From CAYXTI01 sp964468495 (GTDB lineage: Bacteria; Pseudomonadota; Alphaproteobacteria; Rickettsiales; Rickettsiaceae), in assembly GCA_964468495.1 (NCBI GenBank), contig CAYXTI010000026.1, forward strand, positions 47,520-111,519: a stretch of DNA of 64,000 bases, written 5' to 3'. The position numbers and the translations under genes were made by a program. Below, piece after piece: positions 34,234-44,921 of the stretch. Under the pieces are notes generated by a model. The model was not told the origin of the DNA and did no database searches. It saw only the letters and a list, made by a program, of their open reading frames with translations. How positions within the stretch are numbered: position 1 is the first letter of the stretch; every line of letters starts with the position of its first letter.

Positions 34234-37125
34234 ATGCAAGAACTGATTAAAGTTAGAGGAGCAAAAGAACATAATCTAAAAAATATCAATGTAGATATTC
34301 CTCGTAATAAGTTTGTAGTAATTACTGGACTTAGTGGATCTGGCAAGTCATCCTTAGCATTTGATACCATATATGCAGAAGGATATAGAAGGTATGTAGA
34401 AAGCTTATCATCATATGCTCGTCAGTTTCTGCATTTACAGAATAAACCTAATGTTGAATCTATTTCAGGCTTATCACCTGCTATTGCTATAGACCAAAAA
34501 TCGACATCTAAAAATCCTAGATCTACTGTAGGAACAATTACAGAGATATATGACTATCTCAGACTTCTATATGCCAGGATAGGGATAGCTTTTTCCCCGA
34601 CTACTGGATTACCTATAAAAAGCCAATCTATATCGGAAATGGTAGATATAGTATATGGATTACCACAAAAAACTAAAATATATTTATTAGCTCCAATTAT
34701 TAGAGGACAAAAAGGAGAATTTAGAAAAGAAATATCCTATCTTAAAAAACATGGTTATGAACGTATAATTATAGATGATAACCTATATAATATAAATGAT
34801 GTTGCAAAAATAGATAAAAATAAAAAACATACTGTAGAAGTAATAATTGACCGTATCATAATATCTAACGACCTAGGTAATAGAGTAGCAGAAAGCTTAG
34901 AAGATGCCCTTCGATTAGCTAATGGAATAGCATACATTAAAATTATCGAATTGCCTAATAATCATAACAGTAAACATAGTAATAATGATTATATTATTTT
35001 GTCAGAGCAATATTCTTGTCCTCAATCTGGTTTTTTTTTAGAGGAAATAACTCCACGTATTTTTTCATTTAACAGTCCATTTGGAGCATGTACTCAATGC
35101 CAGGGAATAGGAACAGAAGGATTTTTTGATGAAAAATTAATAGTCCCAGATGACACTCTAAGCATTCAAGAAAAAGCTATTGTTCCTTGGGGAAAGTCTG
35201 TTTCTAAAATTTTTACAGATACTATCGCATCCATAGCCGAACATTATAATTTCCAATTAACTACACCGTTTAAAAATTTACCACAAAAGATAAAAGAAAT
35301 ATTATTTTATGGCTCAGGTGATACAAAAATCAAATTTAAATATTATAATAATCAAAAAAAAGAAATAATTCTTCAACCATTTGCTGGTATTATCCCTAGC
35401 TTAGAAGAAAAATTAAAAAATACTGACTTAAATTGGCTAAAAGAAGAATTATCAAGTTTTAAATCTAAACAAAAATGCTGCGTATGCAATGGATATCGAT
35501 TAAAAAAAGAGTCTTTATGCATAAAAATAGATAATTTAAATATAGGTCAAGTAAATAATAAAACTATAGTAGAAATACTAAAATGGCTTGATCATATTGA
35601 TGGTATTTTGAATGAAAAAGAAAAAATAATTGCTCAAACTATTATTAAAGAAATAAAATCAAGACTTATATTTTTAATAAATGTAGGATTAGAATATTTA
35701 ACTTTATCTAGAGAATCAAGCACATTATCAGGAGGAGAAAGCCAAAGGATCAGATTAGCTTCTCAGATAGGATCTGGACTATCAGGTGTATTATATATAC
35801 TAGATGAGCCTTCTATAGGTTTACATCAAAGAGATAATTTGAAACTAATTCATACACTAAAGCACCTAAAAGATCTAGGTAACACAGTGATAGTTGTAGA
35901 ACATGACTATGAAACAATGATAGAATCAGATTTAATTATTGATATTGGACCAGGTGCTGGTGTACATGGAGGAAAGATAATAGCTCAAGGTTCACCTAAA
36001 AAAATACAAACATTAGAAAATAGTATTACTGGACAATATCTAAGTGGAAAAAAATATATACCTATTCCTATCACTAACAGAACAGGACACAAAGAAAAAA
36101 AAATAACATTAAAAGGAGCATGTTCAAATAACCTACGTAATATTAACTTCAATCTAAAATTAGGAACTTTTACTGCGGTAACTGGAGTATCTGGTAGTGG
36201 AAAATCTTCTCTTATTATTAATACTTTTTATAAAGCAGCACTAAAACACCTCGAACCAAAAAGTAAAATATACCCTGGAAAATTTGAATCTATTGAAGGA
36301 TTAGAATATATTGATAAAATAATAGATATTAACCAATCTGCAATTGGTCGTACTCCTAGATCTAATCCAGCTACTTACACAGGAGCTTTTAACTATATCA
36401 GAGACTGGTTTGTAGATTTACCGGAATCTAGAATTAGGGGTTATAAAATAGGAAGATTTTCTTTTAATGTAAAAGGTGGAAGATGCGAATCTTGCCAAGG
36501 GGATGGGTTGATAAAAATTGAGATGTATTTTTTACCAGATGTATATGTAAACTGCGATATATGTAATGGTAAAAGGTATAATCGTGAAACGTTAGAAATA
36601 AAATATAAAGGAAAAACAATAGCAGATGTTTTAGATTTAACAGTTGATGATGCTGTTGAATTTTTTAAAAATGTTCCCAACATATATGATAAACTAAATA
36701 CATTAAAAGAAGTAGGTCTAGGCTATATTAAAATTGGTCAATCAGCTACTACTTTATCTGGAGGAGAGGCTCAAAGAATAAAACTAGCAAAAGAATTAGC
36801 TAAACATTCTACAGGAAAAACCTTATACATATTAGATGAACCTACCACTGGTTTGCATGCTGATGACATAAAACAATTGTTGGTTGTGTTGCATAAATTA
36901 GTAAATAAAGGCAATACTGTACTAGTAATAGAACATAATTTGGATGTAATTAAAACTGCTGATTATATAGTAGACATAGGACCAGAAGGGGGAAATAAAG
37001 GAGGACATATTGTGGTTGAAGGAACCCCTCAGCAGGTAGCAGCGTGTAAAGCAAGTTATACTGGGAAATACCTTAATATATCCTTACAAGGGAAAAAACA
37101 TGATTTATTTATTAACGCACAATAA
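34234..37125 (+). CDS. uvrA: Excinuclease ABC subunit A
   Basis: 963 residues. UvrA is the damage-sensing ATPase of nucleotide excision repair. The first Walker A is VITGLSGSGKSSLAFDTIYAEG (core GLSGSGKSS, about residue 31). The first signature is LSGGESQRIRLASQIGS with DEPSIGLHQRDN. The second ATPase has GVSGSGKSSLI and LSGGEAQRIKLAKEL, then DEPTTGLHADD. The large zinc module shows CESCQGDGLIKIEM and CDICNGKRYNRETL. In the first zinc site CPQSGF replaces CPxCGF, a variant also common in alphaproteobacteria, so I do not treat it as damage. Full length, intact. Confidence 0.97.
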   Translation: MQELIKVRGAKEHNLKNINVDIPRNKFVVITGLSGSGKSSLAFDTIYAEGYRRYVESLSSYARQFLHLQNKPNVESISGLSPAIAIDQKSTSKNPRSTVGTITEIYDYLRLLYARIGIAFSPTTGLPIKSQSISEMVDIVYGLPQKTKIYLLAPIIRGQKGEFRKEISYLKKHGYERIIIDDNLYNINDVAKIDKNKKHTVEVIIDRIIISNDLGNRVAESLEDALRLANGIAYIKIIELPNNHNSKHSNNDYIILSEQYSCPQSGFFLEEITPRIFSFNSPFGACTQCQGIGTEGFFDEKLIVPDDTLSIQEKAIVPWGKSVSKIFTDTIASIAEHYNFQLTTPFKNLPQKIKEILFYGSGDTKIKFKYYNNQKKEIILQPFAGIIPSLEEKLKNTDLNWLKEELSSFKSKQKCCVCNGYRLKKESLCIKIDNLNIGQVNNKTIVEILKWLDHIDGILNEKEKIIAQTIIKEIKSRLIFLINVGLEYLTLSRESSTLSGGESQRIRLASQIGSGLSGVLYILDEPSIGLHQRDNLKLIHTLKHLKDLGNTVIVVEHDYETMIESDLIIDIGPGAGVHGGKIIAQGSPKKIQTLENSITGQYLSGKKYIPIPITNRTGHKEKKITLKGACSNNLRNINFNLKLGTFTAVTGVSGSGKSSLIINTFYKAALKHLEPKSKIYPGKFESIEGLEYIDKIIDINQSAIGRTPRSNPATYTGAFNYIRDWFVDLPESRIRGYKIGRFSFNVKGGRCESCQGDGLIKIEMYFLPDVYVNCDICNGKRYNRETLEIKYKGKTIADVLDLTVDDAVEFFKNVPNIYDKLNTLKEVGLGYIKIGQSATTLSGGEAQRIKLAKELAKHSTGKTLYILDEPTTGLHADDIKQLLVVLHKLVNKGNTVLVIEHNLDVIKTADYIVDIGPEGGNKGGHIVVEGTPQQVAACKASYTGKYLNISLQGKKHDLFINAQ

Positions 37126-37211
37126 TAGATCTACAAACCAACCTCTATAATTATAGAATCGCAATATAATAACAAAAATGTGATACAATTTACTTATAAA
37201 TGCGTTAAATA

Positions 37212-37229
37212 TTAGCTTTTAAAAGCTAA
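37212..37229. terminator. Perfect palindrome between convergent uvrA and yqgE
   Basis: TTAGCTTTTAAAAGCTAA is fully self-complementary and lies between the uvrA stop (37125) and the yqgE stop (37272) of the opposite strand. It could form a 7-base stem with a 4-base loop on either transcript. No strong T-run follows, so terminator activity is an inference from position. Confidence 0.4.
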
Positions 37230-37271
37230 AACTTATTAAAGCAAGTGATCAACAATGTAAAATTTAAAATA

Positions 37272-37850
37272 CTAACAATGACCTATATTAGGATTATAGT
37301 GACTATTATATATTCCTAATTTATGTAATGCTGTATCCCACTTATTTTTTATATCATTTGAAAAAATTAAATTATGATCTGCTTCACAAACTATCCATAA
37401 ATTATGTTCTAATTCAAGTTCTACCTGACCTCCTACCCATCCAGTATAACCAATAATAAACATATTGTCTTTTGGCCCTTTTCCGTTTGCAATATCAGTA
37501 AGTATTTGTATATTAGAACTAATAGCTAAATCACTGCCTTTTATTTTAAACAATAAATTTTTATTATACTCACTCGTTGTATGTAAAAAAAAACCTCTTT
37601 CTGGATCTATAGGTCCACCAAGATGAATTTTAAAATCAAATTCATCAATTATATGATCACTAAGTTTTACCTTTCTTAAAATAGACTTAGCAGGAGTACT
37701 TTTAATTAGATGATTAAAAATCATTCCTACCGCACCTTCATTGCCATGGTACACTATATAAATTAGTGATTTATAAAAAACATGCCCTTCCATAGTATAA
37801 GGACTTGCTATAAGAACTTTTCCTGTTAAATTAGAAAAACTTTTATTCAT
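37272..37850 (-). CDS. yqgE: YqgE/AlgH family protein (UPF0301)
   Basis: 192 residues from the preferred start. UPF0301 family, widespread and without firm function (AlgH was first linked to alginate regulation). Recognised by LTGKVLIASPYTMEG, LIYIVYHGNEGAVGMIFNH, IHLGGPIDPERGFFLHTT and FIIGYTGWVGGQVELEL, the four conserved blocks in order. A TTG at 37874 would add eight residues. The ATG at 37850 is preceded by GGGGGT at a good distance and begins right before the conserved block, so I use it. Convergent with uvrA. Confidence 0.92.
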   Translation of the reverse strand: MNKSFSNLTGKVLIASPYTMEGHVFYKSLIYIVYHGNEGAVGMIFNHLIKSTPAKSILRKVKLSDHIIDEFDFKIHLGGPIDPERGFFLHTTSEYNKNLLFKIKGSDLAISSNIQILTDIANGKGPKDNMFIIGYTGWVGGQVELELEHNLWIVCEADHNLIFSNDIKNKWDTALHKLGIYNSHYNPNIGHC

Positions 37851-37874
37851 AAACCCCCATACAATCAAAAACAA

Positions 37875-38169
37875 AATTCCTATAAATTTACATATACTAA
37901 TTAGAAAGATTACTGCTACTAATAATTATTATATCACTAATTAATTAAAATGATCAACCTTATTATATTATAAATTATTAAACAATATTACTACCTATAG
38001 TAGTGATATTAAGGAGTAATATTCTATTATAAGTTAAAGTAATATTAAAACCAAGTACTTTAAAATAGTAAATGAAAACATAGAAAAAACATATATATTA
38101 TATGCATAAAAATTCATATTCCTTATAATACAACTATTATTATAAAATAATTAATAAAAATACTACTTT
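37875..38169. other. Noncoding gap between ftsZ and yqgE
   Basis: About 295 bases between the ftsZ stop and the start of yqgE on the same strand. I see no open frame or structured element of note. Confidence 0.4.
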
Positions 38170-39744
38170 TTAATCTTTCCTTTGCTGCTTATTATCATAA
38201 TGATCTTTTTTTAAAAAGTTAGGGGTCTCATGTATGTTATTAGGACCCATATATTTTGTCCCCTGAAAAGCTATATTGTTAACTTCTTTCTTTACTCCTC
38301 TCTGATGAAAACTAATATTTGATGTATTTTGCCTTTCATTGAGCATAGAAGAATTATTTTTTATATGATTAGCATTATCCTTATAACGAAATGAAGTCCA
38401 TAACTTCTTTAAAAATGATACCTTTTTTCTATTACTAACATCTCCCATGTGTAGATCTTGCTTGACAACCGATAGGTCTCCTTGTTCTTTTATTATACCC
38501 ACCCCTTTTAGATTATCTGTCTCTCCAGACAAATTACATTCTAAACTATTATTTACGACATCTAATACACTAGATTCATTCTTATTATTCATATTATCAA
38601 TGTTCTTATTAGAATCTGTAGATAAAAATAACGATGTTTTTTCTTCTTTAGGAAAATTAATAGCTTCATATTCATCATACACTGGTACTTCACCATCTCC
38701 ATGATCTGCTGCTGATGTTTTGCTCCTTTTATTAGCTGCTCCTTGCTTAATATTAATATCATCACTTCTAGAATCAACACTACTATCTATACCGGTTGCA
38801 ACTACCGAAACTCTTATTGTTCCTTCTAATTCTGAGTTAAAAGCTGATCCAAAAATAATATTACTTTCATGATCTCCAATCTCCTCTCTAATACGATTAG
38901 CTGCACTATCTACTTCGTATAAAGTCATATCCTTTCCTCCAGTAATATTAATTAAAACTCCTCTAGCCCCATAAATAGAACTTTGATCAATCAATGGGTT
39001 AGTAATAGCAGCCTCTGCAGCCTTAATAGCTCTATCTTCTCCAGATGCCTCCCCGGTACCCATCATAGCTTTCCCCATCTCACTCATGACTGTCTTTATA
39101 TCTGCAAAATCAAGATTTATTAATCCTGGCATAATCATTAAATCTGTTATGCCTCTTACTCCTGCATGAAGTACATCATCTGACATTCTAAATGCATCGG
39201 CAAACCCAGTTTTTTCACTTGCTATACGAAATAAATTTTGATTAGGAGTAACTATCAAAGTATCAACATATTTTTGTAAATCTTTTACTCCTTTTTCAGC
39301 TATTACCATTCTATTATTCCCTTCAAATAAAAATGGCTTAGTCACTACTCCTACAGTTAATATACCAAGCTCCTTAGCTATTTTTGCAATAACAGGGGAA
39401 CTCCCAGTCCCTGTTCCTCCGCCCATACCAGCAGCAATAAAAAGCATATTACTCCCCTGTAGATAAGTTCTAATTTCATCTTCTGATTCTTGAGCAGATT
39501 TCTCTCCAATCTCAGGACAAGCTCCAGCACCCAAGCCTTTGGTTGAACTAGCACCTAACTGTATCTTATTTGTACAATTTGAATACTTTAAAGCTTGAGC
39601 ATCTGTATTAGCTACAATAAGCTGTGCTCCTTGTAAATTAGCTTGAAGCATATTATTTATTGCATTACCTCCTGCTCCACCAACTCCCATTACTGTAATA
39701 GTAGGTTTTGAAACTATACTCTCAGAATTATTATTATTTGACAT
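38170..39744 (-). CDS. ftsZ: Cell division protein FtsZ
   Basis: 524 residues. Tubulin-like GTPase that builds the division ring. The GTPase domain (about 12-320) shows VMGVGGAGGNAINNM, NTDAQALKYS, the tubulin signature GMGGGTGTGSSP, and T7 loop NLDFADIKTVMSEMGKAMMGTG. A long variable linker of about 185 residues follows, then the C-terminal tip TPNFLKK, the alphaproteobacterial form of the peptide that binds FtsA and other partners. The gene stands alone, away from murC-murB-ddl-ftsQ at 50-54 kb, so the division cluster has been split. ftsA is not in the window. Confidence 0.97.
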   Translation of the reverse strand: MSNNNNSESIVSKPTITVMGVGGAGGNAINNMLQANLQGAQLIVANTDAQALKYSNCTNKIQLGASSTKGLGAGACPEIGEKSAQESEDEIRTYLQGSNMLFIAAGMGGGTGTGSSPVIAKIAKELGILTVGVVTKPFLFEGNNRMVIAEKGVKDLQKYVDTLIVTPNQNLFRIASEKTGFADAFRMSDDVLHAGVRGITDLMIMPGLINLDFADIKTVMSEMGKAMMGTGEASGEDRAIKAAEAAITNPLIDQSSIYGARGVLINITGGKDMTLYEVDSAANRIREEIGDHESNIIFGSAFNSELEGTIRVSVVATGIDSSVDSRSDDINIKQGAANKRSKTSAADHGDGEVPVYDEYEAINFPKEEKTSLFLSTDSNKNIDNMNNKNESSVLDVVNNSLECNLSGETDNLKGVGIIKEQGDLSVVKQDLHMGDVSNRKKVSFLKKLWTSFRYKDNANHIKNNSSMLNERQNTSNISFHQRGVKKEVNNIAFQGTKYMGPNNIHETPNFLKKDHYDNKQQRKD

Positions 39745-40147
39745 TATTTAACCCATTTTTACTAGTATATTAATAGAGAATTCATTAACTATTAATATCT
39801 ATTAAAACTTATATACTAATCTATTTTCTAAAGATAATTAAAAATAACCATTAAAACTTAAATTTTATTTAATGATATTTATTTAGAACTACTAATAAAA
39901 CAGCCTAATTCTATCCTAAAAACTCTATCAATTTAAAGATATAGATTAATAATAACATAATTTAATATAGCTTCAAGTACAACATATACCTCTATATATA
40001 AACATTATACTAATTTTATATTTATATAGAAATAAAACAATCTTCACTCATATAAGGCTATAAAACTAGAGCAATTTTAACCTAAATCACATCTTTTTTA
40101 AATAAAACAATATATTTTTATTACAATATCATAAATATAAAAAATAA
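39745..40147. other. Noncoding gap between pnp and ftsZ
   Basis: About 400 bases upstream of ftsZ and downstream of pnp, both minus strand. Very AT-rich, with no open frame, tRNA or clear hairpin. The ftsZ promoter should be here. Confidence 0.4.
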
Positions 40148-42376
40148 TTAATTAAAATACTTTCTATCACGACCTTTATTACCACTAACGCGAGAATCTA
40201 TTCTTGATGTTGAATCCTTTTTTCTAATACGATCTTTATGTGTTAATTTATTAGCTTTATCTTCAGATATATGATGTCTTCCCTTTAGAAATTTATTACT
40301 ACGAGAAATATTTTTTGAATCAATATCTTTAATAGTAAATTTCACTTTTCCTCTTTCGAAACCAATTAATTTAACCTTTACTCTTTGCCCTTCATTAAGT
40401 AAATCATTAACAGATTCCAACCGTTTATGAGACATATCACTAATATGAACAAAACCATCCCGTGACCCTAAATAATTAATAAAAGCTCCTGCTTCAAGTA
40501 TTTTTACAACTGTTCCTTCCATAATATCACCAATTTTAGGATCTATAGTAATATCATTAACTTTCTTAATTGCAAGATTAAGATTTTCTTTTCCAATAGC
40601 AGAAACTGTTACCATTCCATTATCATTTACATCTATTTGCGCTCCAGTACTACTACAAATCTCTTTGATTGTTTTTCCTCCAGGACCAATTAAATCCTTG
40701 ATTTTCTCTTTACTAATAACTAATGATTTTATAATAGGAGCATTTGAGCTGATTTCTGAGTGCTTAGAAATAGTATTATTCATTACACTTAATATATGAA
40801 CTATTCCTTCCTGAGCTTGAGATAAAGCTTTTTCCATAATTTCAAAAGTTACACCTGCGATTTTAATATCCATTTGAAGAGCACTAATCCCATCTGCATT
40901 ACCTGCAACTTTAAAATCCATATCACCTAAATAATCCTCATCAGCAACAATATCGGATAAGATTATTATATCATCCTCTTCTTTAATCAACCCCATGGCT
41001 ATTCCAGCAATAGGTGATTTTAAAGGTATTCCTGCATCCATCATTGACATAGATGCCCCACAAACAGTTGCCATAGATGATGATCCGTTCGACTCAGTAA
41101 TTTCTGAAACTACCCTGATAGTATAAGGAAAATCTTCTTTATTAGGAATTATTTTATTTAATGCTCTCCAAGCTAATTTCCCATGACCAATTTCTCTTCG
41201 ACTTGGAGCTTTTAATGCGCCTACTTCACCAACAGAGTAAGCAGGAAAAATATAATTTAATAAAAAACTCTCTTTATATTCTTGATCTAAACCATCAATA
41301 ACTTGCTCATCTTGGCTAGTTCCTAATGTTGTCACAACCAAAGATTGTGTTTCTCCGCGAGTAAACAATGCTGATCCATGAGCTTTAGGTAATAAAGATA
41401 CTTCACAATTTATTTCTCTAATCTCATTTGCTGCTCTTTTATCTGCCCTTTTTTCTCTAGTCAATATTTCAGCACGTAATATTTCAGCTTTTACCTTAGA
41501 CATTACATGATTTACCTGCTCTTCACTATATTGACTGTCAAACCTATCCACCAACATTTGCTTAATCTCATTAAAAGCATTCACTCTATCTCTTTTAGAA
41601 CTAATATCAAATGCAGCTTTTACCTGATCTTCTATTAATAATTTCACTTCTGGTACTAAAGACTCAGGATATAATTCTTTAACTATTAACTCTGGTGGGC
41701 TAATCTCCTCTTTAAGCTCTTTTATTATTTTTATTACAGGTTGAATAGATTTTTGACCAAACATTACAGCATTCAGCATTTCAGCAGATGAAAGTAAATC
41801 TGCTTCTGATTCTACCATCATTACAGACGATGATGTTCCAGCAACTATCAAATCTAGCCTACTTTTTTTTATATCATCAAATGATGGATTTAAAACAAAT
41901 TGGTTATCTATAAAACCTACCCTACTTGCTGCAACAATATCAATATAAGGTGCTCCTGAGATAGCTAAACTAGCAGAAGCTCCAATAAGAGCTAAAATAT
42001 CAGTACTACAACTAGGATCATAAGAATGCACAGTGCATAATATTTGAATTTCATTAAAAAAATAAGGATAAATTAATGGTCTAATAGGACGATCTATTAA
42101 TCGTGATACTAATACTTCTTTATCATTACTTTTACTTTCTCTTTTTAAAAAACCACCAGGTATTCTACCTGCTGCATATAATTTTTCTTGATAATTGATA
42201 AATAATGGAAGAAATGTAGATTCTGTTTCAGTCTTACTTATTACTGTAGTACATAACACAACAGAATCACCCATTTCCACTAATACCGCTCCATCAGACT
42301 GTTTTGCTATTTTTCCAGTAGAAATTTTAAGCGTTTTATTATTCCATTCTATTTCTTTTTTTATTTCATTAACCAT
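40148..42376 (-). CDS. pnp: Polyribonucleotide nucleotidyltransferase (PNPase)
   Basis: 742 residues. 3'-5' phosphorolytic RNase of the degradosome. Two RNase PH cores (1-215 and about 310-550) with FLPLFINYQEKLYAAGRIPGGFLKRE (key part AAGRIPGGFLKRE), GETQSLVVTTLGT and RREIGHGKLAWRAL. SPIAGIAMGLIKEEDDIIILSDI contains the conserved DI region. A KH domain (IKDLIGPGGKTIKEICSSTGAQID, core IGPGGKTIK) and an S1 domain (GDIMEGTVVKILEAGAFINY) follow. A basic tail ends the protein. It is the last gene of truB-rpsO-pnp, separated from rpsO by 236 bases. Confidence 0.97.
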   Translation of the reverse strand: MVNEIKKEIEWNNKTLKISTGKIAKQSDGAVLVEMGDSVVLCTTVISKTETESTFLPLFINYQEKLYAAGRIPGGFLKRESKSNDKEVLVSRLIDRPIRPLIYPYFFNEIQILCTVHSYDPSCSTDILALIGASASLAISGAPYIDIVAASRVGFIDNQFVLNPSFDDIKKSRLDLIVAGTSSSVMMVESEADLLSSAEMLNAVMFGQKSIQPVIKIIKELKEEISPPELIVKELYPESLVPEVKLLIEDQVKAAFDISSKRDRVNAFNEIKQMLVDRFDSQYSEEQVNHVMSKVKAEILRAEILTREKRADKRAANEIREINCEVSLLPKAHGSALFTRGETQSLVVTTLGTSQDEQVIDGLDQEYKESFLLNYIFPAYSVGEVGALKAPSRREIGHGKLAWRALNKIIPNKEDFPYTIRVVSEITESNGSSSMATVCGASMSMMDAGIPLKSPIAGIAMGLIKEEDDIIILSDIVADEDYLGDMDFKVAGNADGISALQMDIKIAGVTFEIMEKALSQAQEGIVHILSVMNNTISKHSEISSNAPIIKSLVISKEKIKDLIGPGGKTIKEICSSTGAQIDVNDNGMVTVSAIGKENLNLAIKKVNDITIDPKIGDIMEGTVVKILEAGAFINYLGSRDGFVHISDMSHKRLESVNDLLNEGQRVKVKLIGFERGKVKFTIKDIDSKNISRSNKFLKGRHHISEDKANKLTHKDRIRKKDSTSRIDSRVSGNKGRDRKYFN

Positions 42377-42612
42377 TAATATATTCCTATTTTTTTATTA
42401 TAATAACTACTACTTTAAGCAAACACCTGCTAATATGATAGCAATATTTAGCCAGTATAGTCCCTAAACAACATTATGTAAACAATACATAATCTCTTTA
42501 CTTTCCATAAAACAAATAAACCACTTAAAAACTATTATATAGTAATAATTATTTATAAATAGATAATATACATATTATTGACTAATAATACTGCTACTAT
42601 TAATACATTATC

Positions 42613-42882
42613 TTATTTCTTAAGATTAAGTTTTTTTATTAAATTTATATACCTAACCAAACTAGTTTTTTTTAGATAGGTAAGTAATCTTCTGCGACGT
42701 CCTACTAACATTAATAACCCCCGACGCGATGAAAAATCCTTATTATTACTATTTAAATGTTTTATTAGGTATTGAATCCTATTTGTAAATAATGCACATT
42801 GAACTTCTACAGACCCAGTATCATTTGTATTCTGTGAATGCTCTTTTATTATTTTTAATTTTTGTTCTGATGTAATTGACAT
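42613..42882 (-). CDS. rpsO: 30S ribosomal protein S15
   Basis: 89 residues, the exact family length. S15 binds the central domain of 16S rRNA. Signature stretches: DTGSVEVQCALFTNRIQYLIKHL (core TGSVEVQCALFTNRI), HLNSNNKDFSSRRGLLMLVG and RRRRLLTYLKK. In many bacteria S15 represses its own mRNA through a structure in the leader. Only about 87 bases separate it from truB, and I could not make out such a structure by eye. It is the middle gene of the conserved truB-rpsO-pnp group. Confidence 0.97.
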   Translation of the reverse strand: MSITSEQKLKIIKEHSQNTNDTGSVEVQCALFTNRIQYLIKHLNSNNKDFSSRRGLLMLVGRRRRLLTYLKKTSLVRYINLIKKLNLKK

Positions 42883-42969
42883 TGAATTTTTAACTAATAT
42901 ATACCTTAATAAAATAAATAGTAATAAACAACTATAACCACATTAAATCAATTATGTAGCAATTTACCA

Positions 42970-43860
42970 TTATTCATAGTTAATAACTCTATAGGATTTA
43001 AATATGTTATTTAATACCTTTCCTATTGCTATTATCTTAGAATTGTATTTTATCCAAAGTAAGTTACTGTTGTCAACAGATTTTAAATATACTACTTGAC
43101 CAAATCTAATTTTCTTAGCTACAATAAAATCAACTTCACTAAATGGTACTTGATTTAATATATATTCAATCTGAAAACTATGCGCTTTAACTAACTCTTG
43201 CATTTTTTCAAAAGATTGAGATTTTAAGCAATTTATATTAATAGAATTTTTTTCAAAGAACTCCCCTACTCTTGTTCTACGTAATTCTTGTACAAAACCT
43301 AGACTTTTTAATGATAAAGATATATCCTCTGCTAAAGTTCTAATATAGGTCCCTTTAGAACAACAAACAATATAAGTTGCTGTTTTATTATAAAAATTAT
43401 ATTTTATGCATTTTAGTTGATAAATAATAATTTCCCTAGCAGGTAACTTTATCTTTTTTTTTTGCCTAGCTAACTTATATGCATGAACTCCATTCACTTT
43501 TAAAGCAGAATAAGCTGGAGGAATTTGACTTATTTTTCTAATAAATTGTTTACACACATTATTACACCCTTCTTCGCTAGGTATATGATGACAATGTTCA
43601 ACTACTTGACCACTATAATCTGCTGTATCTGTTTTCATTCCAAACTTAATGGTAAATACATATTCCTTAGAGCTATTAACAAGTATATTTATTAACTTTG
43701 TTGCTTCGCCAATTGCAATAGGTAACACTCCTTCTGCTTCAAGATCTAAAGTACCTGCGTGCCCAACTTTATATTTTTTAAAATATTGTTTTATTATTGA
43801 TACAACCCGTGCTGAACTAATTCCTTTAGGCTTATATATATTGATCCATGATGAATTCAT
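42970..43860 (-). CDS. truB: tRNA pseudouridine synthase B
   Basis: 296 residues. Makes pseudouridine 55 in the T loop of tRNAs. The catalytic Asp is in VGHAGTLDLEAEGVLPIAIG (about residue 40). Other signatures are YVFTIKFGMKTDTADYSGQV, QIPPAYSALKVNGVHAYKLAR (core PPAYSALKVNG) and SKGTYIRTLAEDI. A C-terminal PUA-like part follows. The start lies within the usual distance of the WINIYKPKGISS motif. It heads truB-rpsO-pnp. The 547 bases upstream hold no gene. Confidence 0.96.
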   Translation of the reverse strand: MNSSWINIYKPKGISSARVVSIIKQYFKKYKVGHAGTLDLEAEGVLPIAIGEATKLINILVNSSKEYVFTIKFGMKTDTADYSGQVVEHCHHIPSEEGCNNVCKQFIRKISQIPPAYSALKVNGVHAYKLARQKKKIKLPAREIIIYQLKCIKYNFYNKTATYIVCCSKGTYIRTLAEDISLSLKSLGFVQELRRTRVGEFFEKNSININCLKSQSFEKMQELVKAHSFQIEYILNQVPFSEVDFIVAKKIRFGQVVYLKSVDNSNLLWIKYNSKIIAIGKVLNNIFKSYRVINYE

Positions 43861-44407
43861 AAAATGCTAACTCTTAACTGATTTAGCACATTTTAATCAA
43901 TCGGTCAGCACTATTCAATAACATTTTATGACAACAGCTATTTGTCTTATTAAAGACTCTATGCCAATGCTACTAATAATCACTAGGTATAATGTAATAT
44001 AACGTTAAATTAATAATTTAATACAATCTTAAATATTATATCTATTGGATAATAATTTTATTGTATTTTATAATTATAATACTTAAACCAGTTTGCAACT
44101 TAACTTAGAGTTATAATTAATGTCTACATAATAGCATAAAATACACAATAATACTCAATAAATTAATAAAAGTTATTATTAAAGCTCTTTTATCAGCAAG
44201 CAGTATTGTATGTTACATTTTTTTCTTTTATAATTAAATATATAGGTTAATTTAAAGTATGTTACAAATTTTATAGCATTTTTTAAATAATACTAACACT
44301 ATATGAAGTATAATATACATTAAATTTTAAGATGTTTAAAGTTTTTAAATAAGTAAGATATAAGAAAATAATTATAAATTTAGTATAAAATAAAAAATAA
44401 ATTATAT
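43861..44407. other. Noncoding gap between divergent truB and pal
   Basis: About 547 bases with no convincing frame on either strand and no RNA signature. It should hold the promoters of truB (leftward) and pal (rightward). Confidence 0.4.
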
Positions 44408-44875
44408 ATGATGACACAAAAAATTATAGTTTTCCTATTGATGGTTTTTACAACCATTTTTTTAACTGGATGTGGATCAGAAAAAAAGTATCAATATAGC
44501 TATGACTATAACCAAGATATTGATTATATATGCGAATTTGAGCAAGAAATTGGAAATAGAGTATATTTTGCCTTAAACAAATCTGATCTATCTATTGAAG
44601 CAAAAAAGATTCTTGATTTACAAGCAGAATGGCTTATTGCAAATGGGATATCTAACATTACTATTGAAGGTCACTGCGACGATAGAGGAACTAGAGAATA
44701 CAATATTGCTTTAGGAGAAAAAAGAGCTGAATCCGTAAAGTCATATTTGGTTTATAAAGGATTCAATCCTAACCAAATTCAAACAGTTTCTTATGGAAAA
44801 GAAAAACCGGCTGTAATTGGAAACAATGAAGAAGCATGGGGAATGAATCGCCGAGCTATAACTGCTATTAAATAA
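44408..44875 (+). CDS. pal: Peptidoglycan-associated lipoprotein Pal
   Basis: 155 residues. Outer-membrane lipoprotein of the Tol-Pal system that anchors the envelope to peptidoglycan. The signal peptide ends in the lipobox LTGC with Cys22 as the lipidated residue. The OmpA-type domain (about 55-155) shows RVYFALNKSDLSIEAKKIL, ITIEGHCDDRGTREYNIALG and RAESVKSYLVYKG, with the diaminopimelate-binding Asp and Arg (CDDRGTREYN). It ends NRRAITAIK. The gene is alone; tolB is not next to it. Its presence fits a cell that still has peptidoglycan. Confidence 0.95.
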   Translation: MMTQKIIVFLLMVFTTIFLTGCGSEKKYQYSYDYNQDIDYICEFEQEIGNRVYFALNKSDLSIEAKKILDLQAEWLIANGISNITIEGHCDDRGTREYNIALGEKRAESVKSYLVYKGFNPNQIQTVSYGKEKPAVIGNNEEAWGMNRRAITAIK

Positions 44876-44921
44876 ATATAGTAATCTTTAGATTAACATA
44901 TTAAGTATTATTATCAATATA

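Noticed and set aside
35011..35101. Loss of a zinc-binding Cys in UvrA (CPQSGF)
   Set aside because: CPxSGF is a common form in alphaproteobacterial UvrA, so it is a lineage feature and not damage.
34755..36683. Minus-strand frames inside uvrA
   Set aside because: Shadows of the uvrA reading frame with no Shine-Dalgarno sequence or family pattern.
38447..38780. Overlapping frames of 63-85 codons on both strands inside ftsZ
   Set aside because: They fall in the ftsZ linker region, lack any recognisable pattern and are explained by the real gene.
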